NCBI GenBank assembly: GCA_965261015.1
Contig: CBDHCC010000002.1
Coordinates: 1 to 64,000 of the forward strand
Origin: CBDHCC01 sp965261015
GTDB taxonomy: Bacteria > Pseudomonadota > Alphaproteobacteria > Sphingomonadales > Sphingomonadaceae
Length of the DNA stretch: 64,000 bases
Reading direction: 5' to 3'
Shown here: positions 26,330-35,534 of the stretch, piece by piece
Position numbering within the stretch: position 1 is the first letter of the stretch
How the letters are laid out: each line of letters opens with the position of its first letter
Made by a program: the position numbers and the translations under genes
The notes under the pieces: generated by a model
What the model was told of the DNA's origin: nothing
What the model saw: the letters and a program-made list of their open reading frames with translations, nothing else
The model's database searches: none

Positions 26330-27412
26330 TCAGGCCGGGATGCGATCCACTTCCTCGACATCGCGCGCGTCCACACCGTTCTCCCCGTGCCGAAAAGCGG
26401 AGAGGGCGGGGTAGACCTGCAGTCGCGCGCGCATGACCGAACCCAGCGGACGGTGCGCCTCCAGGCTGTGGGAGGGGCGGAAGGTCATCACTTCGTCGAA
26501 GAAGCGCTGGCGTTCGGGGCTGTAGGCGTCCTGGCGCGGCAAATCGATGGTGGCGACCCGGCGGTAGGGACTCTCCGCTTCCGGCCACTCGACGGAGCCG
26601 TCCTCGATCGGCTGGCTGTCGGCGTCCGTCCACAATTGCGCGCGCAGTTCGAAGCGCACGTCGTGGCCACGGAAGAACTCCACGGTCGCGTGGCGGAAAC
26701 CGTCCTCGTCCTCGTGCGGGTCGAGCCGCCAGCCCTCCATCTGCGACTGCGCGTCGGACGCGGGAAAGGCCCCCAGCTTGGCGACGTGGTCGCCCCAGCG
26801 CATCGGCACCTGGCTGTAATAGGGGTCGGACAGCGGATGGCTGAATTTATGGCCGTAGAAGTCGGCCACGGCGCTGTCCGTCCCCATTGCGTGCAGCACG
26901 CGGTTGAAGTTGCGCGCCGCCGACGAGACGGCGCTTTTCACGACCTCCGGCAGGGCCGTCGCCTTGCCGATGACCGTACCGTCGCGCAGAAATCCTTTGG
27001 CGGTGCCGGATGGGAAGGTGGCACCGGTGGCGAACACGAAATCCTGGGTGAGCGCGTGGTGGCCGGGCAGGCGCTCGCCGTCGACGTCGAACACCTTGAT
27101 CGCCATGCCGCGATGGGTGGACACCCGGTCACCCAGATGCTCGCCGGGCCCCTGGGCAAAGCGCACCGCCACCGGATGGGTGCCGGGCCGCGCGAACAGC
27201 CCCTGGGCGAGCTCCGGTGGCAGGTCGGGCGCGACGGTGAGCGTGCCCACGGCGCAGGCCGAACTCTTGGCGTGAGAGGCGCGCGCGGCGCGACCCTCGC
27301 GGTCCTCCACCACCTCGCTCTGCTGCGTCATGCCCTTGATGATGCCGTCGATCGTCTCCTGCTCGTCGGGATCGGGCTGTTCGACATCGGGGCGGTAGCG
27401 GAGCGGGGTCAT
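26330..27412 (-). CDS. Catalase-fold heme protein
   Basis: A 360-residue member of the short catalase-like group (SrpA/allene-oxide-synthase-like fold). Visible elements are PGTHPVAVRFAQG, STHRGMAIKVFDVDGERLPG and QDFVFATG in the heme pocket region, and YYSQVPMRWGDH further on. It is shorter than true catalases (about 480), so peroxidase or hydroperoxide-cleaving activity is as likely as catalase. ATG 27412 is chosen because the preceding in-frame stretch is Pro/Ser-rich and overlaps the upstream gene. Confidence 0.88.
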   Translation of the reverse strand: MTPLRYRPDVEQPDPDEQETIDGIIKGMTQQSEVVEDREGRAARASHAKSSACAVGTLTVAPDLPPELAQGLFARPGTHPVAVRFAQGPGEHLGDRVSTHRGMAIKVFDVDGERLPGHHALTQDFVFATGATFPSGTAKGFLRDGTVIGKATALPEVVKSAVSSAARNFNRVLHAMGTDSAVADFYGHKFSHPLSDPYYSQVPMRWGDHVAKLGAFPASDAQSQMEGWRLDPHEDEDGFRHATVEFFRGHDVRFELRAQLWTDADSQPIEDGSVEWPEAESPYRRVATIDLPRQDAYSPERQRFFDEVMTFRPSHSLEAHRPLGSVMRARLQVYPALSAFRHGENGVDARDVEEVDRIPA

Positions 27413-27452
27413 GAGAGGGGGTCCAATCTCGGTCGATGGTGGTGCGGCGAGG

Positions 27453-28484
27453 TCACCGCTCGTCGATGCGCCACAGCTGCGTGGCGATGGCCGGGGCGGC
27501 GTCGGGGTCGAACCAGGCGTTGTCCATGATCCGAGACGTGGTGACATGGACCGGACCGCCGGGCCGCTGCGCGAAGCTGTCGGGCCAGCGCAGACGCTCG
27601 TCGCTCAGCAGGACGGAGTGCTGGTGGTCGGGGGTCAGCACGACGATCGCCTTGTCCTCCACGGCGCTGAGGTAGAGGCGGCCCTCGTCCGTCATCCAAT
27701 AGCCGTCGGACACCACGAAGCGGCCGACCGTCTCCACACGGCCCGCGAGATCGTCGTCGGAGAGGGAGGTGTCAGCCAGGTCGGCGGCGCGCACCCTGAA
27801 CATCGTCCGGCCGGTCAGCGCCTGCCACACCACCCACTCGCCGTCGGGCGTGACCTCTATGCCGTCGGCCGCGAACTCGGCCCCGCGCCCGTCGGGCCGG
27901 CGCAGCGGCCGGCCGTCCGTATGGACCACCACGTCGTCCTCCGGCTGGGTGCAGGGCTTGCCCGACAGCACGCGCCGGGCCGAGCCGCTCTCAAGGTCGA
28001 CTACGACCAGCGCGCCCGTGGCACCGGAATCGGTGAGGTAGCCGGTGCGCCCGTCCGGGCTGAAGCGGATGTCGTTGAGGTAGCTCCCTTCCGGCGCGAT
28101 GTCGGGACCGAAGGGGATGACCTTGGCCACGCTGTCGTCCGCCAGCGACACGCACACCAGCTTGGCCCCGCCCGGGACCAGGTGGGACGTGGCCGGCGCG
28201 GCGGGGTCGAGCACCCACAGATGGCCGCGCCCGTCCGCCACCACGCTCTGCACGCAGACGAAGTGGTCCGCCGGGTCGACCTCATTGTTCCTGGCGTTGC
28301 GCCAGCCGTTCCACTCCTCGTCCGGATAGGGACGGAGCGAGCCGTCAGCCATCAGTTCGGCGACGGAGACGGCGCTGTCCTCCGTCCAGCGTGGAAAGTT
28401 CACGAAAGTGCGGCCATCCTGGGTGAGCGCGACACCGGTGACCTGGTGGTCGAACTCGGCGACCAATGTGAGCCTGGCGGGCAT
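27453..28484 (-). CDS. Royal-jelly-protein-type beta-propeller (MRJP family)
   Basis: A 343-residue protein with repeated propeller blades (VTGVALTQDGRTFVNFPRW, LNDIRFSPDGRTGYLTDSG, VSDGYWMTDEGRLYLSA). The bacterial members resemble gluconolactonase/SMP-30 and yellow/MRJP proteins. No signal peptide is visible. It is read in the same direction as the aldehyde-oxidoreductase genes and lies 10 bp after the large subunit, so it belongs to that operon; the substrate is unknown. Confidence 0.87.
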   Translation of the reverse strand: MPARLTLVAEFDHQVTGVALTQDGRTFVNFPRWTEDSAVSVAELMADGSLRPYPDEEWNGWRNARNNEVDPADHFVCVQSVVADGRGHLWVLDPAAPATSHLVPGGAKLVCVSLADDSVAKVIPFGPDIAPEGSYLNDIRFSPDGRTGYLTDSGATGALVVVDLESGSARRVLSGKPCTQPEDDVVVHTDGRPLRRPDGRGAEFAADGIEVTPDGEWVVWQALTGRTMFRVRAADLADTSLSDDDLAGRVETVGRFVVSDGYWMTDEGRLYLSAVEDKAIVVLTPDHQHSVLLSDERLRWPDSFAQRPGGPVHVTTSRIMDNAWFDPDAAPAIATQLWRIDER

Positions 28485-28494
28485 TGGCGGTCTC

Positions 28495-30729
28495 CTAGCG
28501 CAGCTTGTCGATTGTGATGGGCAGGTCGCGCACGCGCTTGCCGATGGCGTTGAAGACGGCGTTGGCGATCGCGGCCCCGGTGCCGACGATGCCGAGCTCG
28601 CCCAGGCCCTTGACGTCCAGGGAGGACAGCTCGTCGTCCTCCTCGTCCACGAAGATCACGTCCACCTGGTCCACGTCCGCGCACACCGGGATGTGATATT
28701 CGGCCAGGTTGTGGTTCATGAAGCGGCCCAGCCGGTGGTCGGCGAAGCTCTCCTCCTCCAGCGTCTTGCCGACCGCCATGACGGCGGCGCCCAGGACCTG
28801 GCTGCGAGCGGTCTGCGGGTTCAGGATACGCCCGGCGGCGGCCGCGATGACGAGGCGGGGCACGCGTATCTGCCCCAGCTGCTCGTCCACGCGCACTTCC
28901 GCGAAGACGGCGGAGTGGGTGTAGCCGACATAAAGCTGCTTCTTGAAATAATGCGGCAGGTTGGTCTTCTCCGCCTCCAGCTTGTCCAATCCGTGGCCGG
29001 TCAGCGCGTCGGCGTAGGTCACGAAGCGACCGGGGTCGGACTTCAGCGCGAGGCGGCCGTCGTCGAACACCACCTCGCTCTCCGCCGCGTGGGCGATCGG
29101 CGAGCCCTCCAGCGTACGGGCGTGGTTCAGCAGGTCGGCGCGCACCGCCTCGCAGGCCAGCCGCACCGCGTTGCCGGCCGAGGCGGCGGTCCAGGACCCG
29201 CCCTCCACCGGCGAGGTCGGATAATCGCTGTCGCCGAGGTTCACGGACACGCGGCCCGCCTCCAGCCCCATCGTCTCGGCCGCGATCTGGGTCAGGATGG
29301 TGTAAGTGCCCGTGCCGATGTCGGCGGACGCCGTCGCTACGTTGAGCTTACCGTCGGGGGTGAGCGTCGCGCGCGCCGACAATTTGGTGGTCCGCGCCTC
29401 CCACACGCCCGTCGCCATGCCGAACCCAACGAGTTCGCGCCCCTCCCGCCGCGCGCGCGGTTCGGGCGAGCGGTCCTTCCAACCGAAGGCATCCGCGCCT
29501 TGGGCATAGCAGGCGCGCAACGCCTTGGACGAGAACCGCTTGCCCTGGTTCTCGTCCTTTTCCGAATAGTTGCGCAGCCGCAGCTCGATAGGGTCGACGC
29601 CGACCTCGTGCGCCAGTTCGTCCATCGCGGACTCCAGCGCGAACAGCCCCAGCGCCGCGCCAGGTGCCCGCATGTCCGACGGCGTGTAGGTGTCGAGCCG
29701 CGCGAGCTTGTAGGAAAAGTCGGCGTTCGGGCAGTGATAGAGCATGCCCGACCAGTTCACGACCACCTCCTGATGGTCCTCGAAGGTCGACGTGCTCGCG
29801 ATCGCCTCGTGCTTCAGCGCGGTGAGCCGCCCGTCCCGCTCCGCCCCCAGCTTCACCGTCTGGAGCGTGTGCGGGCGGTAGACGTGGGTCCACATCTGGT
29901 CGCGGGTCAGCACCACACGCACCGATCGCTCCAACGCGGTGGCTGCCATGACGGCCAGGAAGAGCTGGTACTGCGGCCGCAGCCCCGATCCGAAGCCGCC
30001 GCCCACGAAGGGGGTAACGACGTGCACGTCCTCCGTCTTCATCCCGAACACGCCGGTGACGTAGCCCTGGCTGTTCATCACGCCCTGGATCTTGTCGTGG
30101 ACTGTGATGGAGCCGTCGCCGTTCCACTCAACCGTCGTCGCGTGCGGCTCCATCGGGTTGTGGTGCTCGAAGGCCACCGTGTAATCCTCGGCGATCCGCA
30201 CCGGCGCGCTGGCGAAGGCGCTATCGAAATCGCCGCGTGAGGACGGCGCGGCGGCAATGCCGGAGCGGCCCTTGGGCGGCACATAGGCGCGGTCTCGCGT
30301 TTCGCGGATGTCGGTCTGATGCTCCGCCGCGTCGATCTCGACATGAACCAGGGCGGCGGCGTCGCGCGCTGCCTCGAAGCTGTCGGCGACTACCAGGGCG
30401 ATGGGCTGACCGCTATAGAGGACGTCGGCGTCGTGCAGCGGGCGAAAGGGGTGGCCAGGCGGGGCGACCTGATCGTGGTACTTGCGGTCCAGCCAAGCGG
30501 TGTCCGGCCGGTTCTTGTGCGTGAACACCCGCACCACGCCGGGGAAGGCCTCGGCCTCGGCGGTGTCTATGCGCCGGATCGTGCCGCGCGCGACGGGCGA
30601 GGACACGACGTAGCCGTGGTGCAGGTTGGCGGGCGCGAACTCGGCGGCGTAGCGCGCGCCACCCGTCACCTTCATGGGTCCGTCGACCCGGTTATGCGGC
30701 TGTCCGATCAGGTCGGGTGCGGTGGCCAT
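28495..30729 (-). CDS. paoC: Molybdopterin-binding subunit of an aldehyde/xanthine-type oxidoreductase
   Basis: A 744-residue large subunit. It begins with the hammerhead domain (NRVDGPMKVTGGARYAAEF) and carries the cofactor-binding regions PFVGGGFGSG, RAPGAALGLFALE and EGGSWTAASAGNA. The likely catalytic Glu is in GLGELGIVG near the C-terminus. This plan is that of PaoC/YagR, which oxidises aldehydes. The start is ATG 30729, 13 bp after the FAD subunit's stop. Confidence 0.93.
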   Translation of the reverse strand: MATAPDLIGQPHNRVDGPMKVTGGARYAAEFAPANLHHGYVVSSPVARGTIRRIDTAEAEAFPGVVRVFTHKNRPDTAWLDRKYHDQVAPPGHPFRPLHDADVLYSGQPIALVVADSFEAARDAAALVHVEIDAAEHQTDIRETRDRAYVPPKGRSGIAAAPSSRGDFDSAFASAPVRIAEDYTVAFEHHNPMEPHATTVEWNGDGSITVHDKIQGVMNSQGYVTGVFGMKTEDVHVVTPFVGGGFGSGLRPQYQLFLAVMAATALERSVRVVLTRDQMWTHVYRPHTLQTVKLGAERDGRLTALKHEAIASTSTFEDHQEVVVNWSGMLYHCPNADFSYKLARLDTYTPSDMRAPGAALGLFALESAMDELAHEVGVDPIELRLRNYSEKDENQGKRFSSKALRACYAQGADAFGWKDRSPEPRARREGRELVGFGMATGVWEARTTKLSARATLTPDGKLNVATASADIGTGTYTILTQIAAETMGLEAGRVSVNLGDSDYPTSPVEGGSWTAASAGNAVRLACEAVRADLLNHARTLEGSPIAHAAESEVVFDDGRLALKSDPGRFVTYADALTGHGLDKLEAEKTNLPHYFKKQLYVGYTHSAVFAEVRVDEQLGQIRVPRLVIAAAAGRILNPQTARSQVLGAAVMAVGKTLEEESFADHRLGRFMNHNLAEYHIPVCADVDQVDVIFVDEEDDELSSLDVKGLGELGIVGTGAAIANAVFNAIGKRVRDLPITIDKLR

Positions 30730-30742
30730 GTTTGCGTGCCTC

Positions 30743-31759
30743 TCAGCGTATCTGCTTGTGGATCTGCGACTGCGGAGTGCCCGCCGCCGCCTGTTCGAGC
30801 GCGCGCACGATGGTGTCGCGCGCCAGCGGGATCTTGAAGTCGTTGCCGCCGAAGCCGGTGGCCCCCTCCAGGATGCGGTCGGCGGCGCGTGCGAAGCGGT
30901 CGGCGGTGGCGGTTCCGCCCTCCAGCAGCGCCTCGGCGTCCGGCACCCGCCAGGGCTTGTGCGCCACGCCGCCAAGCGCGATCCGCGCCGTCTTAATGGT
31001 GTCGCCGTCCATCTCCAGCCCCGCCGCCACCGAGACCAGCGCAAAGGCGTAGGACAGGCGGTCGCGCAGCTTCAGATAGGTGTGGTGCTCGGCGAAGCCG
31101 CGCGGCGGCAGTTCGACCGCCACGATCAGCTCGTCGGAACCGAGCGTCGTGTCGCGCCACGGCTCGTCGCCAGGCAGGCGGTGAAATTCGGCGAAGGCGA
31201 TCCGCCGCTCGCCCTCCGGCCCCTCCACGACCACCTCGGCCTCCAGCGCGGCCATCGCGACGCACATGTCCGACGGGTGGGTGGCGATGCACCGCTCGCT
31301 CGTGCCCAGAATGGCGTGGATGCGGTTCACGCCGCCGATCGCCGGGCAGCCGCTGCCCGGCTCACGCTTGTTGCACGGCGTCCCCGTGTCGTAGAAGTAA
31401 TAACACCGCGTCCGCTGGAGCAGGTTGCCGCCGGTGGTCGCCGCGTTGCGCAGCTGCCCCGTGGCGCCCGCCAGGATCGCGCTCGACAGCATGGGGTAGC
31501 GCGCCTCGACGCGGGAATCATAAGCCAGTGCGCTGTTGCTCACGAGCGCGCCGATCCGCAGACCGCCGTCGGCCGTCTCCTCGATTGAACCCAGCGGCAG
31601 GCGGCCGATGTCCACCAACCGCGTCGGCGTCTCGACATTGTATTTGAGCAGGTCGACCAGGTTCGTGCCGCCCGCGATCACCTGTGCCTTCGGGTCGGCG
31701 ACCAGCGCTTCCACCGCCTCGCCCACGTCGGCGGCGCGGGTGTAGTCGAAGCGGATCAT
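30743..31759 (-). CDS. paoB: FAD-binding subunit of the aldehyde oxidoreductase
   Basis: A 338-residue medium subunit. The FAD motif VIAGGTNLVDLLKYNV lies near the N-terminus, with TTGGNLLQRTRCYYF about residue 110. A Cys-rich loop after it (GTPCNKREPGSGCPA) matches the extra [4Fe-4S] insertion of PaoB-type subunits, not simple xanthine dehydrogenases. Start ATG 31759 overlaps the stop of the iron-sulfur subunit by four bases. Confidence 0.93.
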   Translation of the reverse strand: MIRFDYTRAADVGEAVEALVADPKAQVIAGGTNLVDLLKYNVETPTRLVDIGRLPLGSIEETADGGLRIGALVSNSALAYDSRVEARYPMLSSAILAGATGQLRNAATTGGNLLQRTRCYYFYDTGTPCNKREPGSGCPAIGGVNRIHAILGTSERCIATHPSDMCVAMAALEAEVVVEGPEGERRIAFAEFHRLPGDEPWRDTTLGSDELIVAVELPPRGFAEHHTYLKLRDRLSYAFALVSVAAGLEMDGDTIKTARIALGGVAHKPWRVPDAEALLEGGTATADRFARAADRILEGATGFGGNDFKIPLARDTIVRALEQAAAGTPQSQIHKQIR

Positions 31760-32277
31760 CGTGCCGTCTCCAGCGCCGGTTGACCCTCGGCCGCAACCTC
31801 TTGGACAGCATCGACGATGTTGGGATAGGCACCGCAGCGGCACAGATTGCCACTCATCATCTCGCGGATCTCGGCCCGCGAACCGGCGCGGCCCTCCGCC
31901 ACCACCGCGACGGCCGACATGATCTGGCCCGACGTGCAATAGCCGCACTGGAAGGCGTCGTGCGCCACGAAGGCTCGCTGCATCGGGTGAAGGTCGTCCA
32001 CGGTGCCCAGCCCCTCCACCGTCGTCACCTCCGCCCCGTCCTTCGTGACGGCGAGCACCAGGCAACTGTTCATCCGGCAGCCGTCGATCAGCACGGTGCA
32101 CGCCCCGCACTGCCCATGGTCGCAGCCCTTCTTCGTGCCGGTCAGGTCCAGCGTCTCACGCAGCAGGTCGAGGAGCGAAGTCCATGGAGCGACCAGCAGA
32201 GCGTGCGCCGTGCCGTTGATCGTCAGGTGGACGGGGACGGCGGTGTCGTCCCGTCCAGCGGCTCTGGTGAGTGGCAT
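31756..32277 (-). CDS. paoA: [2Fe-2S] subunit of the aldehyde oxidoreductase
   Basis: A 173-residue small subunit with both cluster-binding regions: GCDHGQCGACTVLIDG with a nearby NSC for the plant-type centre, and QCGYCTSGQI plus NLCRCGAY for the second. AAGGAG lies about six bases before ATG 32277. E. coli PaoA carries a Tat signal and is periplasmic; here the protein starts only about 15 residues before the ferredoxin domain, so a cytoplasmic enzyme is likely. Confidence 0.93.
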   Translation of the reverse strand: MPLTRAAGRDDTAVPVHLTINGTAHALLVAPWTSLLDLLRETLDLTGTKKGCDHGQCGACTVLIDGCRMNSCLVLAVTKDGAEVTTVEGLGTVDDLHPMQRAFVAHDAFQCGYCTSGQIMSAVAVVAEGRAGSRAEIREMMSGNLCRCGAYPNIVDAVQEVAAEGQPALETAR

Positions 32278-32287
32278 TGTCGCTCCT

Positions 32288-32521
32288 TCAGGCTGCGTGG
32301 GTGCGGGTAGAGGAGGACGCGTAAGGTGGCCGGCGAGCGGGATCGTGGCGCTTGGCGTCGGCGACCTTCTGTCGGGCAAACCACGCCGCCGCGCCCGTCA
32401 GTGCGATGCCCGCTCCGGCCAGCGCCGTCGGCCAGAGCCAGCCGGGCACGATCACGGCGCGGTCAGCCGCCGGCTTCTGGCGCCCGGCTGTTTTCCGTCC
32501 GGGTCTCCGCTTGGATTTCAC
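32288..32521 (-). CDS. Small single-pass membrane protein
   Basis: A 77-residue protein with a basic N-terminus (KSKRRPGRKTAG), one hydrophobic helix near residues 25-48 (VIVPGWLWPTALAGAGIAL) and a polar tail. It lies 10 bp ahead of paoA on the same strand. No family recognised. It could be real and co-transcribed, but the evidence is only the membrane helix and frame. Confidence 0.5.
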   Translation of the reverse strand: MKSKRRPGRKTAGRQKPAADRAVIVPGWLWPTALAGAGIALTGAAAWFARQKVADAKRHDPARRPPYASSSTRTHAA

Positions 32522-32659
32522 TCGTGATTTCCTCTAGTTAACGGGAAACGAACGGCACATCGCCACGGAGGTTCCGCTCGACTTGAGACACACAATGTTG
32601 CAGGTTTGAAGCACGCTGGTGGTGCTCCTGGCCGAGAGCAGACCGTCTGCTTCGCGGCG

Positions 32660-33391
32660 ATGCGGTCACGGCGGCTGTCTTTGGAGTTGGTCGTGACCCT
32701 GCTCGTCGTCCTCGTCGTGTCCGGCGCTCTATTGGTTGGCGCGGCCTGGGGGATCTACGGCACCTTGCCCGATTGGATTGACGGATTTCTCGTGGCGCTC
32801 GCCGGCGGGGCGTTGCTGCTGTCGGTCACCTCCGAACTGATCCAGCCGTCGATCGAGAAAAGCTCGCTGTGGGTCGCCGCCGGAGGGGTTGCGGCGGGCG
32901 CGATCCTCTTCGCCTTGGCGGATTACCTGATCGACGAACGCTGGGGCTCAGACTCCGGTGGGGGCCTTCTGGCCGCGATCACACTGGACGGCGTTCCGGA
33001 AAATATGGCCCTCGGCGTGGCACTGATCGGGGCGGGTCCCAAAGAGGTTGCCGCGCTGGCCGGTTCGATCTTGCTGTCCAATCTACCGGAGGCCGCGGGT
33101 GGTGCCCGCGACATGGGTGGCAACGGCTATTCCAAGGCGAAGGTGCTCGGATTGTGGGCAGCGACGGCGGCGCTGCTGTCGGCCGCGGCGTTGGCTGGCA
33201 ATCGCCTGCTCGCCGAGGCTGGGGAGGAGACCCTCGCCGCCATTCGTTGCGTCGCCGCCGGCGCGGTGATCGGCAGCCTAGCCACGGAGGTTTTTCCCAA
33301 AGCGTTCAAAGAGGAGCACCATTGGGCTGGCATCGCCACGGCGTTGGGCGCGATCCTCGCCTTCGCGCTGAGCAGCCTGGGAGGCGGGTAG
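32660..33391 (+). CDS. ZIP-like metal transporter
   Basis: A 243-residue integral membrane protein with about seven hydrophobic segments. Two helices carry metal-site-like motifs, LDGVPENMALG and SNLPEAAGGA, which align with the HN.PEG and E.P.G motifs of ZIP transporters, though the first His is replaced by Asp. Start ATG 32660 is preferred to an earlier TTG because the hydrophobic N-terminus begins just after it. Substrate ion not predictable. Confidence 0.8.
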   Translation: MRSRRLSLELVVTLLVVLVVSGALLVGAAWGIYGTLPDWIDGFLVALAGGALLLSVTSELIQPSIEKSSLWVAAGGVAAGAILFALADYLIDERWGSDSGGGLLAAITLDGVPENMALGVALIGAGPKEVAALAGSILLSNLPEAAGGARDMGGNGYSKAKVLGLWAATAALLSAAALAGNRLLAEAGEETLAAIRCVAAGAVIGSLATEVFPKAFKEEHHWAGIATALGAILAFALSSLGGG

Positions 33392-33527
33392 TTCGCGCTG
33401 CGCGATCGCATTCGCGAGACGGTGGTCCGCCGCGCGGCAAAGGGTGGCCCGGCTTGGGGAAGGCGCCGTCGACGAACCTTCGGCCAGCGCTCTGATGGTT
33501 CGACGCTCAGAAGATCAGGGTAAAATC

Positions 33528-33618
33528 TGGCGGAGCGGGTGGGATTCGAACCCACGGTACGCTTTTGACGTACACACACTTTCCAGGCGTGCGCCTTCGA
33601 CCACTCGGCCACCGCTCC
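33528..33618 (-). tRNA. tRNA-Ser(GGA)
   Basis: On the minus strand a complete class II tRNA reads from GGAGCGG to CCGCTCC-G-CCA, with the CCA encoded. The D-arm contains GCCGAGTGGTCGAAGGC, the anticodon loop is CTGGAAA (anticodon GGA), a long variable arm is present as expected for serine, and the T-loop is GTTCGAATC. No disruption is seen. Confidence 0.97.
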
Positions 33619-33701
33619 GGCGGGAAGGGAGCGGTTAGACGCGGGACCGGCGGGACGCAAGCGCCCTTCCCGCGGGCGTCGGCGTGTGGCAGCGTCCGCG
33701 C

Positions 33702-34718
33702 ATGATCCGCCGCCTCTCGATCCTCGCCGCCCTGCCGCTCCTCGCCTCGCCGGCCGGGGGGCAAAAGGCACCCTCGCCCAGTGCCATCGTCGCCGAAGCG
33801 CCGGCCGGTGAGTGGGTGGCGATCGCGCCCGACGACCTGCTGGTGATGGACCTGGCGCCCGATCGCGATGGCGAGGCACGCCGCGTCGTCATCCAGCTGA
33901 TCCCGCCCCCCTTCAGCCAGGGCTGGGTCGACAACATCCGCACGCTGGCGCGCGCGCACTGGTGGGATGGGACCAGCGTCAACCGGGTGCAGGACAACTA
34001 CGTCGCGCAATGGGGCGACGCGACGGAGAAGAAGCCCCTGCCGGCGGGGCTGCGGGTGATGGGAGAGGAAGCGTACGTTCACGCTCGCACTCCCGAGATT
34101 TCAGCGGTTCTGCAAAGGAAGAACGCTCAGCAGCAAACGTCGCTTGAGGAGGCCTTCAGGACGCAGGGCGGTGAGAGGAAGCTGGCGGCCTTACGGGAGG
34201 CGACGCGGGGTGGTTTCTTCGCCGACTCCTACGCGGATGAGACCATCCACCTGGAGGGCTGGCCGCTAGCGGTAAGCCGCTTGAGAGACTACAATGCCAC
34301 CTGGGCCATCCACTGCTACGCCACGGTCGGCGTCGGGCGGAACCTCTCTCCCGACACCGGCTCGGGCGCGGAGCTATACACCGTCATCGGCCACGCGCCG
34401 CGCCACCTCGACCGCAACATTGCCGTCGTTGGCCGGGTCGTTGAAGGGATCGAGCACCTCTCCTCCCTCCCGCGCGGCAAGGGCGATCTGGGCTTCTACA
34501 CCGACCCGGCCAAGCGTGTGCCGATCCGCTCCATCCGCCTGGCCTCCGACTTGCCCGCCGGAGAGCGCCCATCGTTCGAGTATATGAACACGGAAGGGCC
34601 GACTTTCGCCCGCTATGCCGAAGCGCGGGCGAACCGCCGCGACCCCTTCTTCATCGTGCCGGCCGGCGGGGCCGACATCTGCAACATCCCGGTTCCGGTG
34701 CGTCGCGTTGCGGGATGA
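33702..34718 (+). CDS. Periplasmic cyclophilin-type peptidyl-prolyl isomerase
   Basis: A 338-residue protein with signal peptide MIRRLSILAALPLLASPAGG. The cyclophilin pattern is split: DNIRTLARAHWWDGTSVNRV at residues about 80-100, and, after an insert of about 70 residues rich in Gln, Glu and Arg, GAELYTVIGHAPRHLDRNIAVVG. The insert and long C-terminal tail make it about twice the size of a simple cyclophilin. It should assist folding of exported proteins. Active-site conservation is partial. Confidence 0.85.
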   Translation: MIRRLSILAALPLLASPAGGQKAPSPSAIVAEAPAGEWVAIAPDDLLVMDLAPDRDGEARRVVIQLIPPPFSQGWVDNIRTLARAHWWDGTSVNRVQDNYVAQWGDATEKKPLPAGLRVMGEEAYVHARTPEISAVLQRKNAQQQTSLEEAFRTQGGERKLAALREATRGGFFADSYADETIHLEGWPLAVSRLRDYNATWAIHCYATVGVGRNLSPDTGSGAELYTVIGHAPRHLDRNIAVVGRVVEGIEHLSSLPRGKGDLGFYTDPAKRVPIRSIRLASDLPAGERPSFEYMNTEGPTFARYAEARANRRDPFFIVPAGGADICNIPVPVRRVAG

Positions 34719-34769
34719 CGCCACCAGTGCGCCTTTCCGCCACTCTGTCCTCCCGGTAGGCTGCACCCG

Positions 34770-35534
34770 ATGACTCGCATCGGCATATTGGGCGCGGCCG
34801 GCCGCATGGGACAGGAGATCGCGCGGGCCGTGGAGCTGAGCGCGGCCACCCTCGCCGGCGGCGCCGACCGAGAGGGCGCCACCGGCACCGTCGGCGGCCT
34901 GACGATCGGGACCGACGAGGCGGCGCTGGCGGAGGCCAGTGACGTGCTGGTCGACTTTTCCGCGCCTGCCGCGCTGCCCGCCCACCTGGACGCGGCGGTG
35001 ACGGCCGGCGTCCCGATCCTGATCGGCACGACCGGGCTGAAGTCCGACCAGCACCGGCTGATCGACCGCGCGTCCGTGGCCGTGCCGGTGCTGCAGACGG
35101 GCAACACGTCGCTGGGCGTGACCCTGCTGGCCCGTCTGGTGCGCGAAGCGTCGGAGCGGCTGGGGCCGGACTGGGACATCGAGATCGTGGAGACGCACCA
35201 CCGGCTGAAGATCGATGCTCCCTCCGGCACGGCGCAACTGCTCGGCCAGGCGGCGGCCGCGGGTCGGGGCGCGACCCTGACCGAGCTGGCGGAAGAGGGG
35301 CGCGCCGGGCTGGACTGCGCGCGGACCGACGGAGCGATCGGGTTCGCCAGCGTCCGCGGCGGGACCGTCACCGGCGACCACACGGTGATCCTGGCCGGCG
35401 AAGGCGAGCGGCTTGAGCTGACCCACCGGGCGGAGACGCGCACCATCTTCGCGCGCGGCGCGGTCCGGGCGGCGCTGTGGCTCGTCCGGCAGCCGCCGGG
35501 CCGTTACACCATGGGCGACGTGCTGGACCTGTGA
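34770..35534 (+). CDS. dapB: 4-hydroxy-tetrahydrodipicolinate reductase
   Basis: A 254-residue enzyme of the diaminopimelate/lysine pathway that reduces the dipicolinate precursor with NAD(P)H. Visible are the N-terminal cofactor motif GILGAAGRMGQEI, and the active-site block ETHHRLKIDAPSGTA. The C-terminal end NPFSPGxY-like segment reads PPGRYTMGDVLDL. The last codons overlap the GTG start of nth by four bases (GTGA). Confidence 0.96.
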   Translation: MTRIGILGAAGRMGQEIARAVELSAATLAGGADREGATGTVGGLTIGTDEAALAEASDVLVDFSAPAALPAHLDAAVTAGVPILIGTTGLKSDQHRLIDRASVAVPVLQTGNTSLGVTLLARLVREASERLGPDWDIEIVETHHRLKIDAPSGTAQLLGQAAAAGRGATLTELAEEGRAGLDCARTDGAIGFASVRGGTVTGDHTVILAGEGERLELTHRAETRTIFARGAVRAALWLVRQPPGRYTMGDVLDL

